A stretch of DNA of 64,000 nt, taken from assembly GCA_963691705.1 (NCBI GenBank), contig OY829542.1, positions 41,847,105 to 41,911,104 on the forward strand. Reading direction: 5' to 3'. Within the stretch, counting starts at the first letter, position 1. Each line of letters begins with the position of its first letter. Below are positions 10,234 to 21,075 of this stretch, piece after piece. The notes beneath the pieces are model-generated. The model did not search any database. It saw only the letters and a list, made by a program, of their open reading frames with translations, and had not been told where the DNA came from. This stretch comes from Viola odorata (taxonomy: Eukaryota > Streptophyta > Magnoliopsida > Malpighiales > Violaceae). A program made the position numbers and the translations under genes.

Positions 10234-11801
10234 TGATGTGCCGTCGAAACACGCATCAAAAGTAATATTTATAGTCCTGATAGGCTAGATGCACAAATTA
10301 ATGTATATAGCGGCAAGTCAGGGTCGAACCACAGGGAAAATGAAGGACTAGATTTAATCTTGCCCTAGATGTATGACGAGGATGAAAATGTAATAGACAT
10401 AAAAGTAACACAGGGGGGTTTGGTTGGTGTTGACGAATCTAACCAACGATGGCAGTTGATGTTGCGATAGAAAATAAAAATGCAAATAACAAGTAATAAA
10501 GGACAAACGAAATAATTAAATAGAAAGGGAACGAAAACAAAGCAAGAGAATATCAATAAAAATGGTAAAGACTAACAGGTGTAATAAAGATAATAACAAG
10601 GTAAGTAAAGATAATAGATCAGATAAAATGAGAGATCTTAGCAGGGGGTAAACGGCGGATTGCGTCGAGGTCTAGTCGGTCATTGGTGTAAGGATAGACT
10701 GTTTTCACGCCATAGACGTGCTATAGGAATCCTATTTTCACGTGATTCCCTACTTCTCTTCTTAAGAGAAGTCACTCCCAAGGTACGCTTATGGGAGTGG
10801 CCGTGACACTGCGCCCAAGGTACGCTTATGGGTCATACATGCAGGCCCGTGAAGTGGAGAGAAGACACGTCTAGGGCTAGACACTCAGAAGTCTGCCCTA
10901 ACCGGTTTCTTGCCCTAGCCAGATTGAACCAAACGACATGGTGACTCTGGACTAGGTGCCTACTTTATTCCATGGCCTCACATTAGTTATTACCATGGAA
11001 ATGACAATATTCATGAGAAACATGCAAATAGGTGATCAAACTACCAATAAATCTCACACAAAATGACAATAAAATGGCAAGAAAGTGGATACAACAATGA
11101 AAACGTTTTAAGAACACTTTGACCTCCCAACTATCCTCTTGCAATCCTTAAAACACCCCTACCAAGACTAAGAGATTTAGCCACTCATGTTGAAAATAAT
11201 GCACAAGATAGATGGAGAAAGCAACATAAACAGAGAAGAGGTGCAGATGAAAATTAAAATCTGGATTAAAAACTAATTGGAGCTTGGGGCTCCAATTTCT
11301 GGAAAAATAAAGGAAGAACAGATCCCAATGTTAAAGTGACGGCTAAAATGATTGCAAACCCTAAAAAGATGGAAAATATACTTAAGAAAAGCCCCCCTTT
11401 TAACCTAAAAGTTAAGGTTCTATATATAGCCTAACAACCCCACTAGGGGACAAAATGGCAGGGAGGAATATTCTCTGGTGAGCTGGATGATCTACACATG
11501 GAATCCCGCTAGAATCTGTTTAGCATCTTTGGTCAAGCATCATGTAGAAAGAAACATGCACGTGCGTCGTTTAGGCCTGGACATAAGATCTCGTCTAGGT
11601 CCCGACGATAGGTCTCGACGACAAAACTGCATCTAGGGCTCGACGATGTAAGATCAGCATCCAAATGGCGCGCTTTTCAGCAAGTTTCTCCCTTTAGTCC
11701 AAATCTACAAAGTGGTTTGAAAACAAACCAAATTAGTAGTATCAAGTGTGAAATTAGACCTGAAAGAGAGGGAAAAACATGCATAAAAAGGCATCATATC
11801 A
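10234..11801 (-). repeat. 3' LTR of Athila-2 (1568 bp)
   Basis: In + orientation it starts TGATGTGCCGTCG and ends GCATCATATCA; it matches 21076-22651 closely throughout. A TATATATA box lies at 11421-11428. Extra copies of the word CCCAAGGTACGCTTATGGG near 10770-10830 are part of the LTR and also occur in the other LTRs. Confidence 0.94.
11421..11428 (-). promoter_or_regulatory. TATA box in the Athila-2 3' LTR
   Basis: TATATATA at the same relative place as in the other Athila LTRs, about two-thirds of the LTR upstream of the U5 end. Confidence 0.6.
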
Positions 11802-11813
11802 AATTCCCCCATA
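11802..11813 (-). other. Polypurine tract of Athila-2
   Basis: Read on the minus strand this is TATGGGGGAATT directly before the 3' LTR, identical to the tract of Athila-1. Confidence 0.85.
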
Positions 11814-13859
11814 CTGCCCATTGCTCATCCTCGAGCAATCAAAAAGGAAAACACACCCCAAGACATTGACAAGCACAACCAACTATAGCACAAGAATTAA
11901 GAAACCAAACAATCAACCCTGACCATGTCAAGACATACCCTGCCTAATTAACTCTGCATCAAATCATTAGGATAACGACCCTAATGAAGAAACTTTACCA
12001 CATCAGACCTGGCATCAGCAATCCTTACCAGGGAAAGTGTTTACACTCACACTCAACTAGGCTCGGTGTTTAATCACTCAAGTATGCAAATTAGCAAGAC
12101 ACACAACACAGTTTGCACATCAACCCGAGTTAAAATCCGCATGCTCAGGCAATCAACAATCGAAAATGAACTTTGCACCATAAAAATGGATTGAAAGGAA
12201 AGATGTGTATAGAGAATATGAAGAACATGGAGAGAAAAGGGAAAGAAATAAACAAAATGGGAAAAGCAAGAGGATAGATTATATACAAAGAGTAAAAAGA
12301 TGAGGGAAAATAGAAGGAGAATAGAACGAAAAAGCTGGATGGAGATGAAGCGGTGAGGCAGTATCCGTCAAGGGCAGACAGTCGAGGCCTAGATGAATTT
12401 CTTCTTCTAGGAGAGGAGTTCTTCTCTTGCAGACCATGCTGACAATACTTCATTCTTCTAGCTCGTATTTTTGCCTTCTTTCTCTTTTTCTTTTATTTTG
12501 AAACCAGATATAATTTCTTCTTCTTCTTTTTTTTTCAAAACAAATTTGACAAACTTCAGCTGATGAAGATTGAGTTAGCTTGAGGATTTTGCCAACTTAC
12601 TTCAGCTAGGGCTTGATGAAGGAACTTTGGCTAGGGGCTTGATCACTTTGCCCTCGCTCTTCTTCAGCATCTACACCTTCTTGTCGGTCTCCCCCACACT
12701 TGCGCTTTGCTGAACATCTAGCCCGCTACCTCTGACAAATACTGCTCACCTGGAAGGAAAAGGGATCAAGAAAAGTTAGAACAAGTGTTTAAAGAAGAGA
12801 GAAATGAGAAGGAAATGAGAAGATGTCGGGGGCAAGATGAAAAAGAACGTCCGGGGGCTAAATGAAGAAAGAGAGAAGGGATAGAAAGCAAAGGAAAAGA
12901 AAACAAAGATGCAAAGTTCATTTTTCTCATCTTTTTGCTGCTTTCCCAAGACTGATGGTGCCTATACCCAGGGGGTGTCATGCAAACTTAGTTGAATGCC
13001 TAGGTAATCATTGAATCACACATGAAAAATATAACTGTTTAGTCTCAAATGCTCACAAGGTGCTATAAGATGATTGCTGATGTTTAGTGCAGATGCAGGC
13101 TATAAGAGCTAGCAGACAAAGCATGCAAGATCTAGGGCAAGATCAACATGAAAGGCAGTTTATTTCATGTGCACAAGTTAGAAGTGTGTGCCCATACTCA
13201 AGGGTTTTAAAATTGGGCAGTGCTAAAAAGCTAACAAAATACTTAGTAATGAAAATCCGAAATTTTTGAATTTTTCACAAAAGCATGAAATCATGCAACA
13301 AGTATTTACAATAAACATGCAGTCAAGCAAACATAAATACTAAAATATCACATATACATAAAAATCCTCCCCCACACTGAGGCACAGCGCATTGTCCTCA
13401 ATGCGAGAGGAGAGCACAAAATAAATAAGGGGAGTTTAGAGAATATAAGAGTTCAAGGGGATGGGGGGAAGGGACAGGAGAATGTTGTGGAGTGCCCTAG
13501 CGATGGTGCACAGTCAGGACCACTACAAAGATGGAAGGTTGCGCCTTGCAACTTCTGTTGCCAAGTCTTGTAGTTGCCTCAGGATGGATCGAAGGAGGCT
13601 GTTGGTCTCTGCTGCGGCAGCAAGGAGCGTCCTGGGCAGCTTGAGAAGTAGGCGGCTCGTCTTGGGCGGGATGGGTTGTAGCGTCTGGGGCAGAACTGGT
13701 TTGGCCTGGATGCTTGGTCTAGGCAGTAGTCGGATAAGTGAAGTTTCCTCCATGCTTAGTGCCGAAAGGTTGCTCCTTCACCGGTGTTCAACCTACACTA
13801 AACCTCAAGACACGCTGGTGAAACACACAAATGCCCCATCCCATGCAGGGTTCTGGGGT
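11814..13859 (-). other. Athila-2 3' non-coding region
   Basis: AT-rich and purine-skewed sequence between the post-pol ORF and the 3' LTR. Open stretches (for example 12145-12453, minus) are hydrophobic low-complexity translations of pyrimidine-rich DNA and are not credible genes. The block CCCCCACACTGAGGCACAGC…AATGCGAG near 13368-13409 looks like a conserved Athila non-coding motif as I remember it. Confidence 0.55.
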
Positions 13860-15160
13860 CTATCGTTTTAAAATCAAGAGGTGCAGACAGATTGCTACAA
13901 GGCAAAACCAAATTAAAAAATTGTCATTTATGACAATACTAGTGATCACTGACCCCATAACACGACTACGAGATATGGCTTGAACAGACGTAACAGCAGT
14001 AGCAAACCAAAACCCAAGATTAAGCCTAACCTCATGCGTCATACACCACAAGAAAAATAGCTCTTGCATCGATAACTGGCCAGAAGAATGGAACTTGCCT
14101 GAGAAGGTAAGTGGCCAGATACCGATGCAAGATCCTCAGAGCAGGGTTAGAAATTTCGTGTCCTTTGGGAACTTTAGGGCTGAACTCGGCATTTTCATTG
14201 CCGGTCAGCTCCTGAAAGGCATCAGCATCAAAATCACTAGGATACACGGTATGGGCAGATCTATAAGCAGAAAACTCCAACTCATTAGAATTTACAGCAC
14301 CCAACACACAATTCAGTTTATTGACAGACATTTTAGACCATTTTCCCATCAGCCTAAACTGAACAATATCGGGGGCTGATAGGCATGGACCAGTCTTGCC
14401 CTTAGGCTTGAATTGGTCCGAAGCAAGCCAAAATGTTGAATAGAACTCAAGTGAGAGCTCGAAAAAAAGTCGGGTGCTCTAGGAAGAACAAAACTTCCCA
14501 CCCAATACCTTTTACAAGCTTTAGAACTCGAGAGCCTATACCCATTTTGGTCCAAAAACACAAGATCAAGGCGCGCGCATGGGCAAACACCTTTAGAGTG
14601 AAAAGCAACAAGTCTATCAAGAGAGGGTTTTATCATCAAAAGTAAGCCAACCCTTAAGGTCGGCGAGTTCAGATGTCACCTGATTTGAAGTTGGGTGTGG
14701 GTGATGTGGCGCGAGATTTTGTAGATCTGGTGGTGGTCTTTGCTTTACCTTTTGCCTTCTTGGTGGCCTTTTATTTTCTTACTCGCCGGAGTAGATGGTT
14801 CGCCGGCGTCGATGGGTGACCTCCTCAACCTTTATTTTCTTCCGCTTCCTCTTCACCAAGATTATTTCTTCCTCTTCTTCGGACGCGGCTTCCTCTTCGA
14901 CGGTGATTGCTGGCTCAGTCATCGGCACTCGTCGTGCCGACGACTTGTAGATGTTGGGGTCCGGGTTCTTTTAGAACGACCGCGACCAAATTTAGTGATG
15001 GTGTGGGTGGCCGGATTAGACCCGTTAACCTCTAGGTCTTCGTCGGACAGTGGCTGGGAGTGAGAGGGTTCGCCAGCGTCGGTAGCTTCTTTATTTTCTG
15101 GCCCTAAGTCGGTGTGGTGAGATTGGGAGTCGAGAGTGGTCGGAATCGGTGGCCGACGGT
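13860..15160 (-). pseudogene. Athila-specific post-pol ORF (env-like position), decayed
   Basis: The minus strand downstream of integrase holds remnants of the extra ORF of Athila elements. From 15160 to about 14700 the translation is basic and Lys/Arg-rich with stops. From 14639 to 13860, in shifting frames, it has the features I associate with the ATHILA ORF family: …SNPALRILHRYLATYLL… (in 14032-14349), then …ELFFLWCMTHEVRLNLGFW… and …GSVITSI… (in 13860-14069). The product has sometimes been called env-like because of its place after pol, but no signal peptide or membrane anchor is visible and its role is unknown. Multiple stops and at least two frameshifts show it is dead. The nearby scaffold gap hides part of the region before it. 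Confidence 0.55.
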
Positions 15161-15167
15161 GAGGGGG

Positions 15168-15367
15168 NNNNNNNNNNNNNNNNNNNNNNNNNNNNNNNNN
15201 NNNNNNNNNNNNNNNNNNNNNNNNNNNNNNNNNNNNNNNNNNNNNNNNNNNNNNNNNNNNNNNNNNNNNNNNNNNNNNNNNNNNNNNNNNNNNNNNNNNN
15301 NNNNNNNNNNNNNNNNNNNNNNNNNNNNNNNNNNNNNNNNNNNNNNNNNNNNNNNNNNNNNNNNNNN
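15168..15367. other. Assembly gap of 200 N
   Basis: Exactly 200 unknown bases, probably a placeholder gap of unknown true size, between the end of Athila-2 integrase and the post-pol ORF. Confidence 0.99.
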
Positions 15368-15382
15368 ACGAAGGAAAAAAAA

Positions 15383-16660
15383 TTAAATGAGGCGCGTGGA
15401 ATGCCTCCTTGACTGGCCAATTTTTTTGTCCAGGCCTGGTGGATCTGCCACCCTTATTTCATCGGTCGTGAAGGGTTTGAAACCTTCATAGAATGGCTTT
15501 AAGCGATGACCGTTTACTTTGTAAGCAACACCTATGTCTAGGCTCTGGATCTCGACAGCTCCATGGTCATAAACCGTGGTAACCAGATAGGGACCTGTCC
15601 ACTAGGATTTCAATTTGCTTGCGAACAAACGCAAACGAGAGTTGTATAATAGGACTTTTTGTCTAACAATAAAAGATTTGGGGACCAGAAGCTTATCGTG
15701 TTGAACTTTCGTCTTGTTTTTGTAGATGAGGGCATTCTCGTAGGCATCATCTCTTAATTCCTCCAATTCTTGAATTTGCAAGCAACGGTTTTGGCCGGCT
15801 TGGTCAAGATCTGTATTGACCTGCTTGATAGCCCAGAAGGCTTTATGCTCAATCTCCACTGGCAAATGACACGGCTTGCCATAGACAAGTCTATAAGGAG
15901 TCATCCCGATTGGGGTTTTGAAGGCGGTCCGGTAAGCCCAAAGAGCATCTCCAAGTTTCGTGCTCCAATCCTTTCGTGACGGATTGACTGTCTTTTCAAG
16001 AATTGCTTTGATTTCCAAGCTTGCCCATTCGTCTGGGGGTGATAAGCGGTGGAGACGCGATGAGTCACTCCGTACTTATGGAGGAGAGAGTAGACGATTC
16101 GGTTGCAAAAATGGGTGCCCCGGTCATTGATTAGGGCGCGTGGGGTACCGAATCGATTGAAGATATTAGAGCATAGAAATTTGACAACCACTTTTGAATC
16201 ATCTGTCTTCGTTGCCTTGGCCTCGACCCACATAGAAACGTAGTCGACGGCGAGGAGGATGTAGCTGTTGCCAACAGAATTTGAGAATGGCCCCATAAAG
16301 TCAATACCCCAGATATCGAAGATCTCGCAAGAGATGATACCTGTCAAGGGCATCTGGTTGCGTGCACCAATATTCCCTGTACTTTGGCATCTAGGGTAAG
16401 ACGCACAGTACATATAACAATCACAGAATAGGGATGGCCAAAAGTATCCGGCTTCAAGAACTTTCATTGCAGTTTTTTTGGTACCAAAATGGCCTCCCTC
16501 TACAGAAGAGTGACAACTTGAAGATTGAGGGCACTTCCTCAAGATTCACACAACGCCTAACCACTTGGTCAAAGCAATGCTTCCATAGGTAGGAGCTATC
16601 CCAGATGTAGTATTTTGCTTGCTTTCGAATTCTGGTGCGTTTGCTGGGTGATGCATCCGC
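15383..16660 (-). pseudogene. Athila-2 integrase, broken
   Basis: From the minus-strand 5' side: an N-terminal zinc-binding region split by a frameshift near 16530 (…[14 protein letters not shown]…CASYPRCQ). The catalytic core at about 16030-16320 has the first two acidic residues (…[11 protein letters not shown]… and …LINDRGTHF…). The third, the Glu expected right after NGQA, is missing: the sequence jumps from NGQA to WKSK, implying a small deletion around 16015-16025 that also changes frame. The C-terminal part (15602-16018, MEIKAILEK…[11 protein letters not shown]…) is open, followed by a TAG and a tail to about 15383. The enzyme would join cDNA to chromosomes in a working element; this one cannot. 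Confidence 0.85.
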
Positions 16661-17885
16661 GGGGAAAGAGCCTGTAGCACAAAAATTTGCAATATCCGTG
16701 AACCATTGAAACTGGACAGCTTGGGCAAGATAGAGACTCTCGTCAGGGAAGACATCCCTGATTGGTAATAGAGAGTTGTCATCTTGGGCAGGAAGTCTAC
16801 TCAAATGGTCCGCGGCCACATTCTCTGCACCTTTCATGTCCTTGATGAGAAGATGAAACTCTTGGAGGAGCAAGATCCAACAGATAAGGCATGGTTTAGA
16901 ATCTACCTTCGTCAGGAGGCACCTAAGGGTAGAATGCTCGGTGTAGACAATGACATGAGTGCCCAAGAGGTACTGACAAAATTTGTCTAGGGCATAAACG
17001 ACGGCCAGGAGTTCCCTTTCGGTTACCGTGTAGTTTTATTGGGTAGGAGCAAGTAATTTGGAAGTATAATAAATCACATAGTGTTCTTTGCCTTTCGTCT
17101 GCCCCCAAGACGGCTCCAAGCGTATGATTGTTGGCGTCGCACATGATTTCAAAGGGGAGGGACCAGTCGGGGGCTCTAATAATAGGTGCAGATGTGAGGT
17201 TGGCTTTTAGAGTGGCGAACACTGCCTTGCACTTATCATCGAATACAAAATCAGCATCTTTTTGAAATAGCCGACACATTGGTTGGCTGATTTTTGAGAA
17301 ATCTTTAATGAACCTCCTGTAAAAGCCAACATGCCCTAGAAAGGAACGGATGTCTCGGGCGCATGTAGGATTGGGAAATGACTCAATCACTTCAATTTTT
17401 GCTTTGTCGACCTCGATGCCTTTGATGGAGACTATGTGGCCCAAGATGAGGCCGTGGTCTACCATAAAGTGACATTTCTCGAAGTTAAGAACCAGATTGG
17501 TCTCGACGCAATGTTGAAGAATATTTCACAGGCTGGACAAGCATTCAGAGAAGGAATTTCCATAGACGGTGAAATCGTCCATGAAGACTTCAATGCATTC
17601 TTCGACAAATTCGGAGAAGATACTGATCATGCATCACTGAAAAGTGGCTGGGGCATTGCAAAGGCCGAACGACATTCTTCGATATGCAAAAGTGCCAAAG
17701 GGGTAGGTGAAGGTGGTCTTCTCCTGGTCGTCTAGGGCAACTGGGATTTGGTGAAAACTGGAATATCAGTCTAGATAGCAGTAATGGGTCTTTCCCGCGA
17801 GGTGCTCCAGCATCTGATCAATAAATAAGAGGGGGAAGTGATCTTTCCAAGTGGTTGCATTCAGACGCCGATAATCAATACACAC
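16661..17885 (-). pseudogene. Athila-2 reverse transcriptase (C-terminal part) and RNase H
   Basis: The RT palm region at about 17560-17760 shows the catalytic motif FMDD (within …IEVFMDDFTVYG…, about 17565-17600). Then come the thumb/connection part (16923-17465: …LGHIVSIKGIEVDKAKIEVI…FLGHVGFYRRFIKDFSKI…) and RNase H (…FEIMCDANNHTLGAVLG…, then …[14 protein letters not shown]…). The RNase H end (16454-16966) includes …[14 protein letters not shown]…. Stops interrupt the palm region and a frameshift lies in RNase H near 16950-17030. Order and motifs are standard for Ty3/gypsy pol. Confidence 0.85.
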
Positions 17886-19422
17886 TCACCAACCGTTCTG
17901 GATTCGGGTAGGAATCAACTCTCCGTCTTGGGCAGTTATAATGGTGATTCCGGATTTCTTTGGTACGACCTGGACGCGGCTTACCCATGGGCTGTCCGAA
18001 ATGGGGTAGATCACTCGTGCATCTAAAAGTCTCAATATTTTTATTTTCACCACCTCCATCATTGGGGGATTCAGGCGTCGCTGTGGCTGGCGGACCATTT
18101 TACTTGTGTCCTCAAGATGGATCTGATGGGTGCATAGATCTAGAGATAAACCCTTGATGTCGGCAATAGTCCACCCTATGGCTGACTTGAACTCTTTAAG
18201 CAAAGAAATCAATTCAGCTTCTTCGGCATGGTCTAACCGATTGGAGATAATAACTGGGAGCGAGTTGTCTGCACCTAGATAGGCGTATTTGAGATGCGCT
18301 GGAAGAGCTTTCAACTCAAGAATAGGCACCCGCACAAGGGATGGAGGTAGTTTGGTGTGCTGACCGTGATAAGGAGAGAGAACAGTTTGAAGGGAGGCGT
18401 CAAGAGGCTTTTCGTCTAGGCTTGCTACGATGGTATACAACTCCGGAGGAATATTGATCGTCGAGGCCAAGACGTCCAATGTTGCTGGTGTGATGCTCCA
18501 ATCTAGGGCAACCTGTAAGGGTTCAAAAGAATTTAAGTCAGCAACTTTATCGACTAGAGGGTCAATCAAATCAACAAAATTCACACAAGAGAGATCAGAG
18601 GCAAAATCGGAGGGGTATTGCATGGCATCCATCATTTTGAACTTGATGATTTCCTCATCAAATTCAAGAGAAATAGATGCATCATGAACGTCTATCTTTG
18701 CCCTGGTTGTAGCTAGAAACGGTCGCCCTAGAAGCACATATGTGGCTTTAGCGGATTCGTCGTTCTCCATTGCGATGACATAGAAGTCCACGGGAAATAA
18801 AAAGTCACCTATTTGGACCAAGACGTCCTTAATTACACCTTTAGGGCGAATTATGGAACGATCGGCTAGTTGGATAACAAGTGGGGTTGGCTCGAGGCGC
18901 CCTAGATCACACATAGCTTTGCCTATGTTGACTGTCCCAATGGTACAAGGGATAACAAATATGCCCCGATCACTGCATTTTGGAGGGATCTTTTGCTGAA
19001 TGAGAGTGGAGACCTGGACTCCCACACTGATTTTGTTTACACCTCTCAAGTTGCATTTGATGGTGCAAAGCATTTTCAGGAATTTGGCGTAGCGAGGCAC
19101 ATTTTTGATGGCCTGGAGAAGTGGGATATTGACGAGGACTTTGCTGAACATATCAAGGATTTCTCGATCCTCTTTCTTTTTCTTGGTCTTGACGAGCCTT
19201 TAAGGAAAGGGCAACTCGAGGATCTTGTGTATATACTCCTGGGTGAATTCTTGTGGGCTTGTGTCACCTCGTGGAGCCATCCCTCGTAGAGATCTAATGA
19301 TGTCCTCCATCACTTCCGGGAGTTTAGGCCCAATAAACTTGGCCTTGGGTATTTTCTTGGGCAAGATTTCGGTCTAGACTACTGGACCTTCGTCTAGGCC
19401 AGGATGCTCTCGAGTTGGTAGC
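17886..19422 (-). pseudogene. Athila-2 protease and reverse transcriptase N-terminal part
   Basis: A 421-codon open frame (17886-19151) carries an aspartic protease region and the RT fingers; a less intact stretch to 19422 precedes it. The protease contains …FVIPCTIGTVNIGKAMCDLG…, but the residues that normally follow the Asp-Leu-Gly core are absent. The text jumps to …PLVIQLADRSIIRPKGVI…, so the active-site loop appears deleted. The RT part includes …YPISDSPWVSRVQVVPKKSG…. The frame ends at a TGA directly after …RIQNGW, where family members normally continue. Function is lost at two points. Confidence 0.84.
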
Positions 19423-21017
19423 TCAAGACTGCTGCTTTGGATTTGCCTCAGTTTGGGGCTGCAACCTGCCCTTGTTTTTCAATTCTTTCATGTCCGCGAC
19501 CATGATGCTCATTTGTTTTTGTAGATCAGTGATGATGTTCCTATAGTGAGCTACCTCGTCAACCGGTGGGGCAGAAGAATTGGAGGTTTGGCCCTGTTTG
19601 GGCTGATAGAAAGACCGTTGGTTGTTGGGGTGGGTAGATCTGGGCTTGAAGTTTTGGACGTTGAAAGGTGGTTGTGCCTGATTCATGTACTGATTGTGCT
19701 GCATTGGTTGTCCTGGGCCAGACGCTTGCTGATGGCTGACCCAGCCAGAGTTTGGTGGTCTCCACACCTGATTGTAGTTCTGTCTGTATGGGGCCTGATT
19801 GTAATTATCGATGGCGTTGATACTCTAGATCTCATCAGGGATATAGGGGCACGCATCTGTCGGATGATCGGTCAAGTTGCAAATCTGACAGGCCTTGACC
19901 TGAACTGACTGTCCAGGGGCCATGTTCTGAAGCATGCCCATCATAGCAGTCAATTGGGTCTGCATCGCAGCCACTTGGGCATCCTGCCCTGGATGATTGC
20001 TTTCCTCGGGTATGCAATTTCTTCCCATTAACTCTATGGTGGCCTTCGCGGCGGCAGGGGTGAGTCTGGTGATAGCACCACCACCAGCGGCATTGAGCAA
20101 TGCCTTGTCGCGAGCTTTGAGACCTTCTCAGAAATATTGGATGTGGGTGTGCTCGGTAAGGTTGTGTGAGGGACACATAGCTTGCATCTTTTTGTAGCGC
20201 TCATGGTACTGGCCAAAATCTTCTTCTTTCCTCTAGACTATAGACACCAACTGCTTGCGTGTTACGTTAGCCATTTCCGATGGGTAGTATTTTTCGGTGA
20301 AGGATTTGGACATTTCGGCCCAAGAGTTGATGGAATTAGGGGGTAGATCATAGAACTAGTCTAGGGCATCATCTTTCAGAGACCACATGAAGGCTATAGA
20401 CACCAACGGCTTGCATGTTACGTTAGCCATTTCTGATGGGTAGTATTTTTTGGTAAGGATTTGGACATTTCAGCCCAAGAGTTGATGGAATTAGGGGGTA
20501 GATCATAGAACCAGTCTAGGGCATCATCTTTCAGAGACCACATGAAGGCTCGGAGTTTGGCGTGCTCAATACTGACATTGGCTGGCTTCATGGCGTCGCA
20601 AATAGAGTTCAATTGCTGAAGATGGCGGTGAGGGTTCTCCTTTGGAACGCCACGGAAGAGGGGAAGATGGTGCATGACTGTGGACTTGAGCGTCCAATCA
20701 TGGGGAACAGTGGGCCAAACGATACAAATGTTGGGTGTTTCAAGGGCACCATTGAGGTCCTCAATAGTTTACGGAGGGTTGTCGATATTAGGAGGGTCTG
20801 CCATAGTGAATATCTCGGGGTAGACAACTGCTGGGTCGTCGAGGTCAGGATGAAAATGATTGTCGGGACCAGTCTGACTAGAGGTTTGATTGTCGAGGGT
20901 AGGACAAGGAATTACTCTGCGAGAGGTTGCTCCTCCGGCCTGTCTTCCAAATTCTCTCTCTATTATTGTGAGTTCGTGGTCAAGGGGTAGAAGGTCAGGT
21001 GCAAATCTCCTGGTCAT
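19423..21017 (-). pseudogene. Athila-2 gag, broken
   Basis: The start ATG is at 21015-21017, 35 bp from the primer site. The first 82 codons end at a TAA at 20769. The capsid core then continues (…RGVPKENPHRHLQQL…, …LRAFMWSLKDDALDWFYDLP…), interrupted by a 156-bp tandem duplication (20238-20549) and frame changes. The nucleocapsid part carries a zinc knuckle CQICNLTDHPTDAC (about 19850-19890; spacing C-X2-C-X4-H-X4-C), then a Gln/Asn/Pro-rich tail (19423-19767) with a short heptad-like stretch. Gag would package element RNA; this copy is inactive. Confidence 0.87.
20238..20549 (-). repeat. 156-bp tandem duplication within Athila-2 gag
   Basis: The segment beginning CTATAGACACCAAC at 20238 repeats at 20394 with a handful of mismatches and one deleted base. 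The period is 156 bp, 52 codons, so the duplication itself preserved the frame; the deleted base in the second copy breaks it. Confidence 0.88.
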
Positions 21018-21051
21018 ACAAGTAAAAGAAAGAAATTAGTCCGTAAACACA

Positions 21052-21070
21052 ATCCTCGGCAACGGCACCA
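21052..21070 (-). other. Primer-binding site of Athila-2 (tRNA-Asp type)
   Basis: On the + strand ATCCTCGGCAACGGCACCA matches the remembered 3' end of plant tRNA-Asp, ATCCCCGGCAACGGCGCCA, with two transitions. It lies 5 bp inside the 5' LTR. A tRNA-Asp primer is characteristic of Athila elements. Confidence 0.85.
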
Positions 21071-21075
21071 AAATT

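Noticed and set aside
12145..12453. Hydrophobic minus-strand ORF resembling a membrane protein
   Set aside because: The Phe/Ser/Pro-rich text comes from a pyrimidine-rich tract; not a credible Athila envelope.
13461..13871. + strand 136-codon ORF
   Set aside because: Lies in Athila-2 non-coding sequence on the antisense strand; Arg/Leu/Ser-rich with no domain, and no conserved promoter or relatives seen in the window.
14740..15063. + strand 107-codon ORF
   Set aside because: Complement of the basic Lys/Arg-rich start of the Athila post-pol ORF; a shadow.
15091..15420. ORFs spanning the N gap
   Set aside because: Most of the codons are unknown bases; nothing can be claimed.
17436..17735. 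+ strand 99-codon ORF inside Athila-2
   Set aside because: It is antisense to the RT palm (FMDD region) of Athila-2 and has no family resemblance; a shadow frame.
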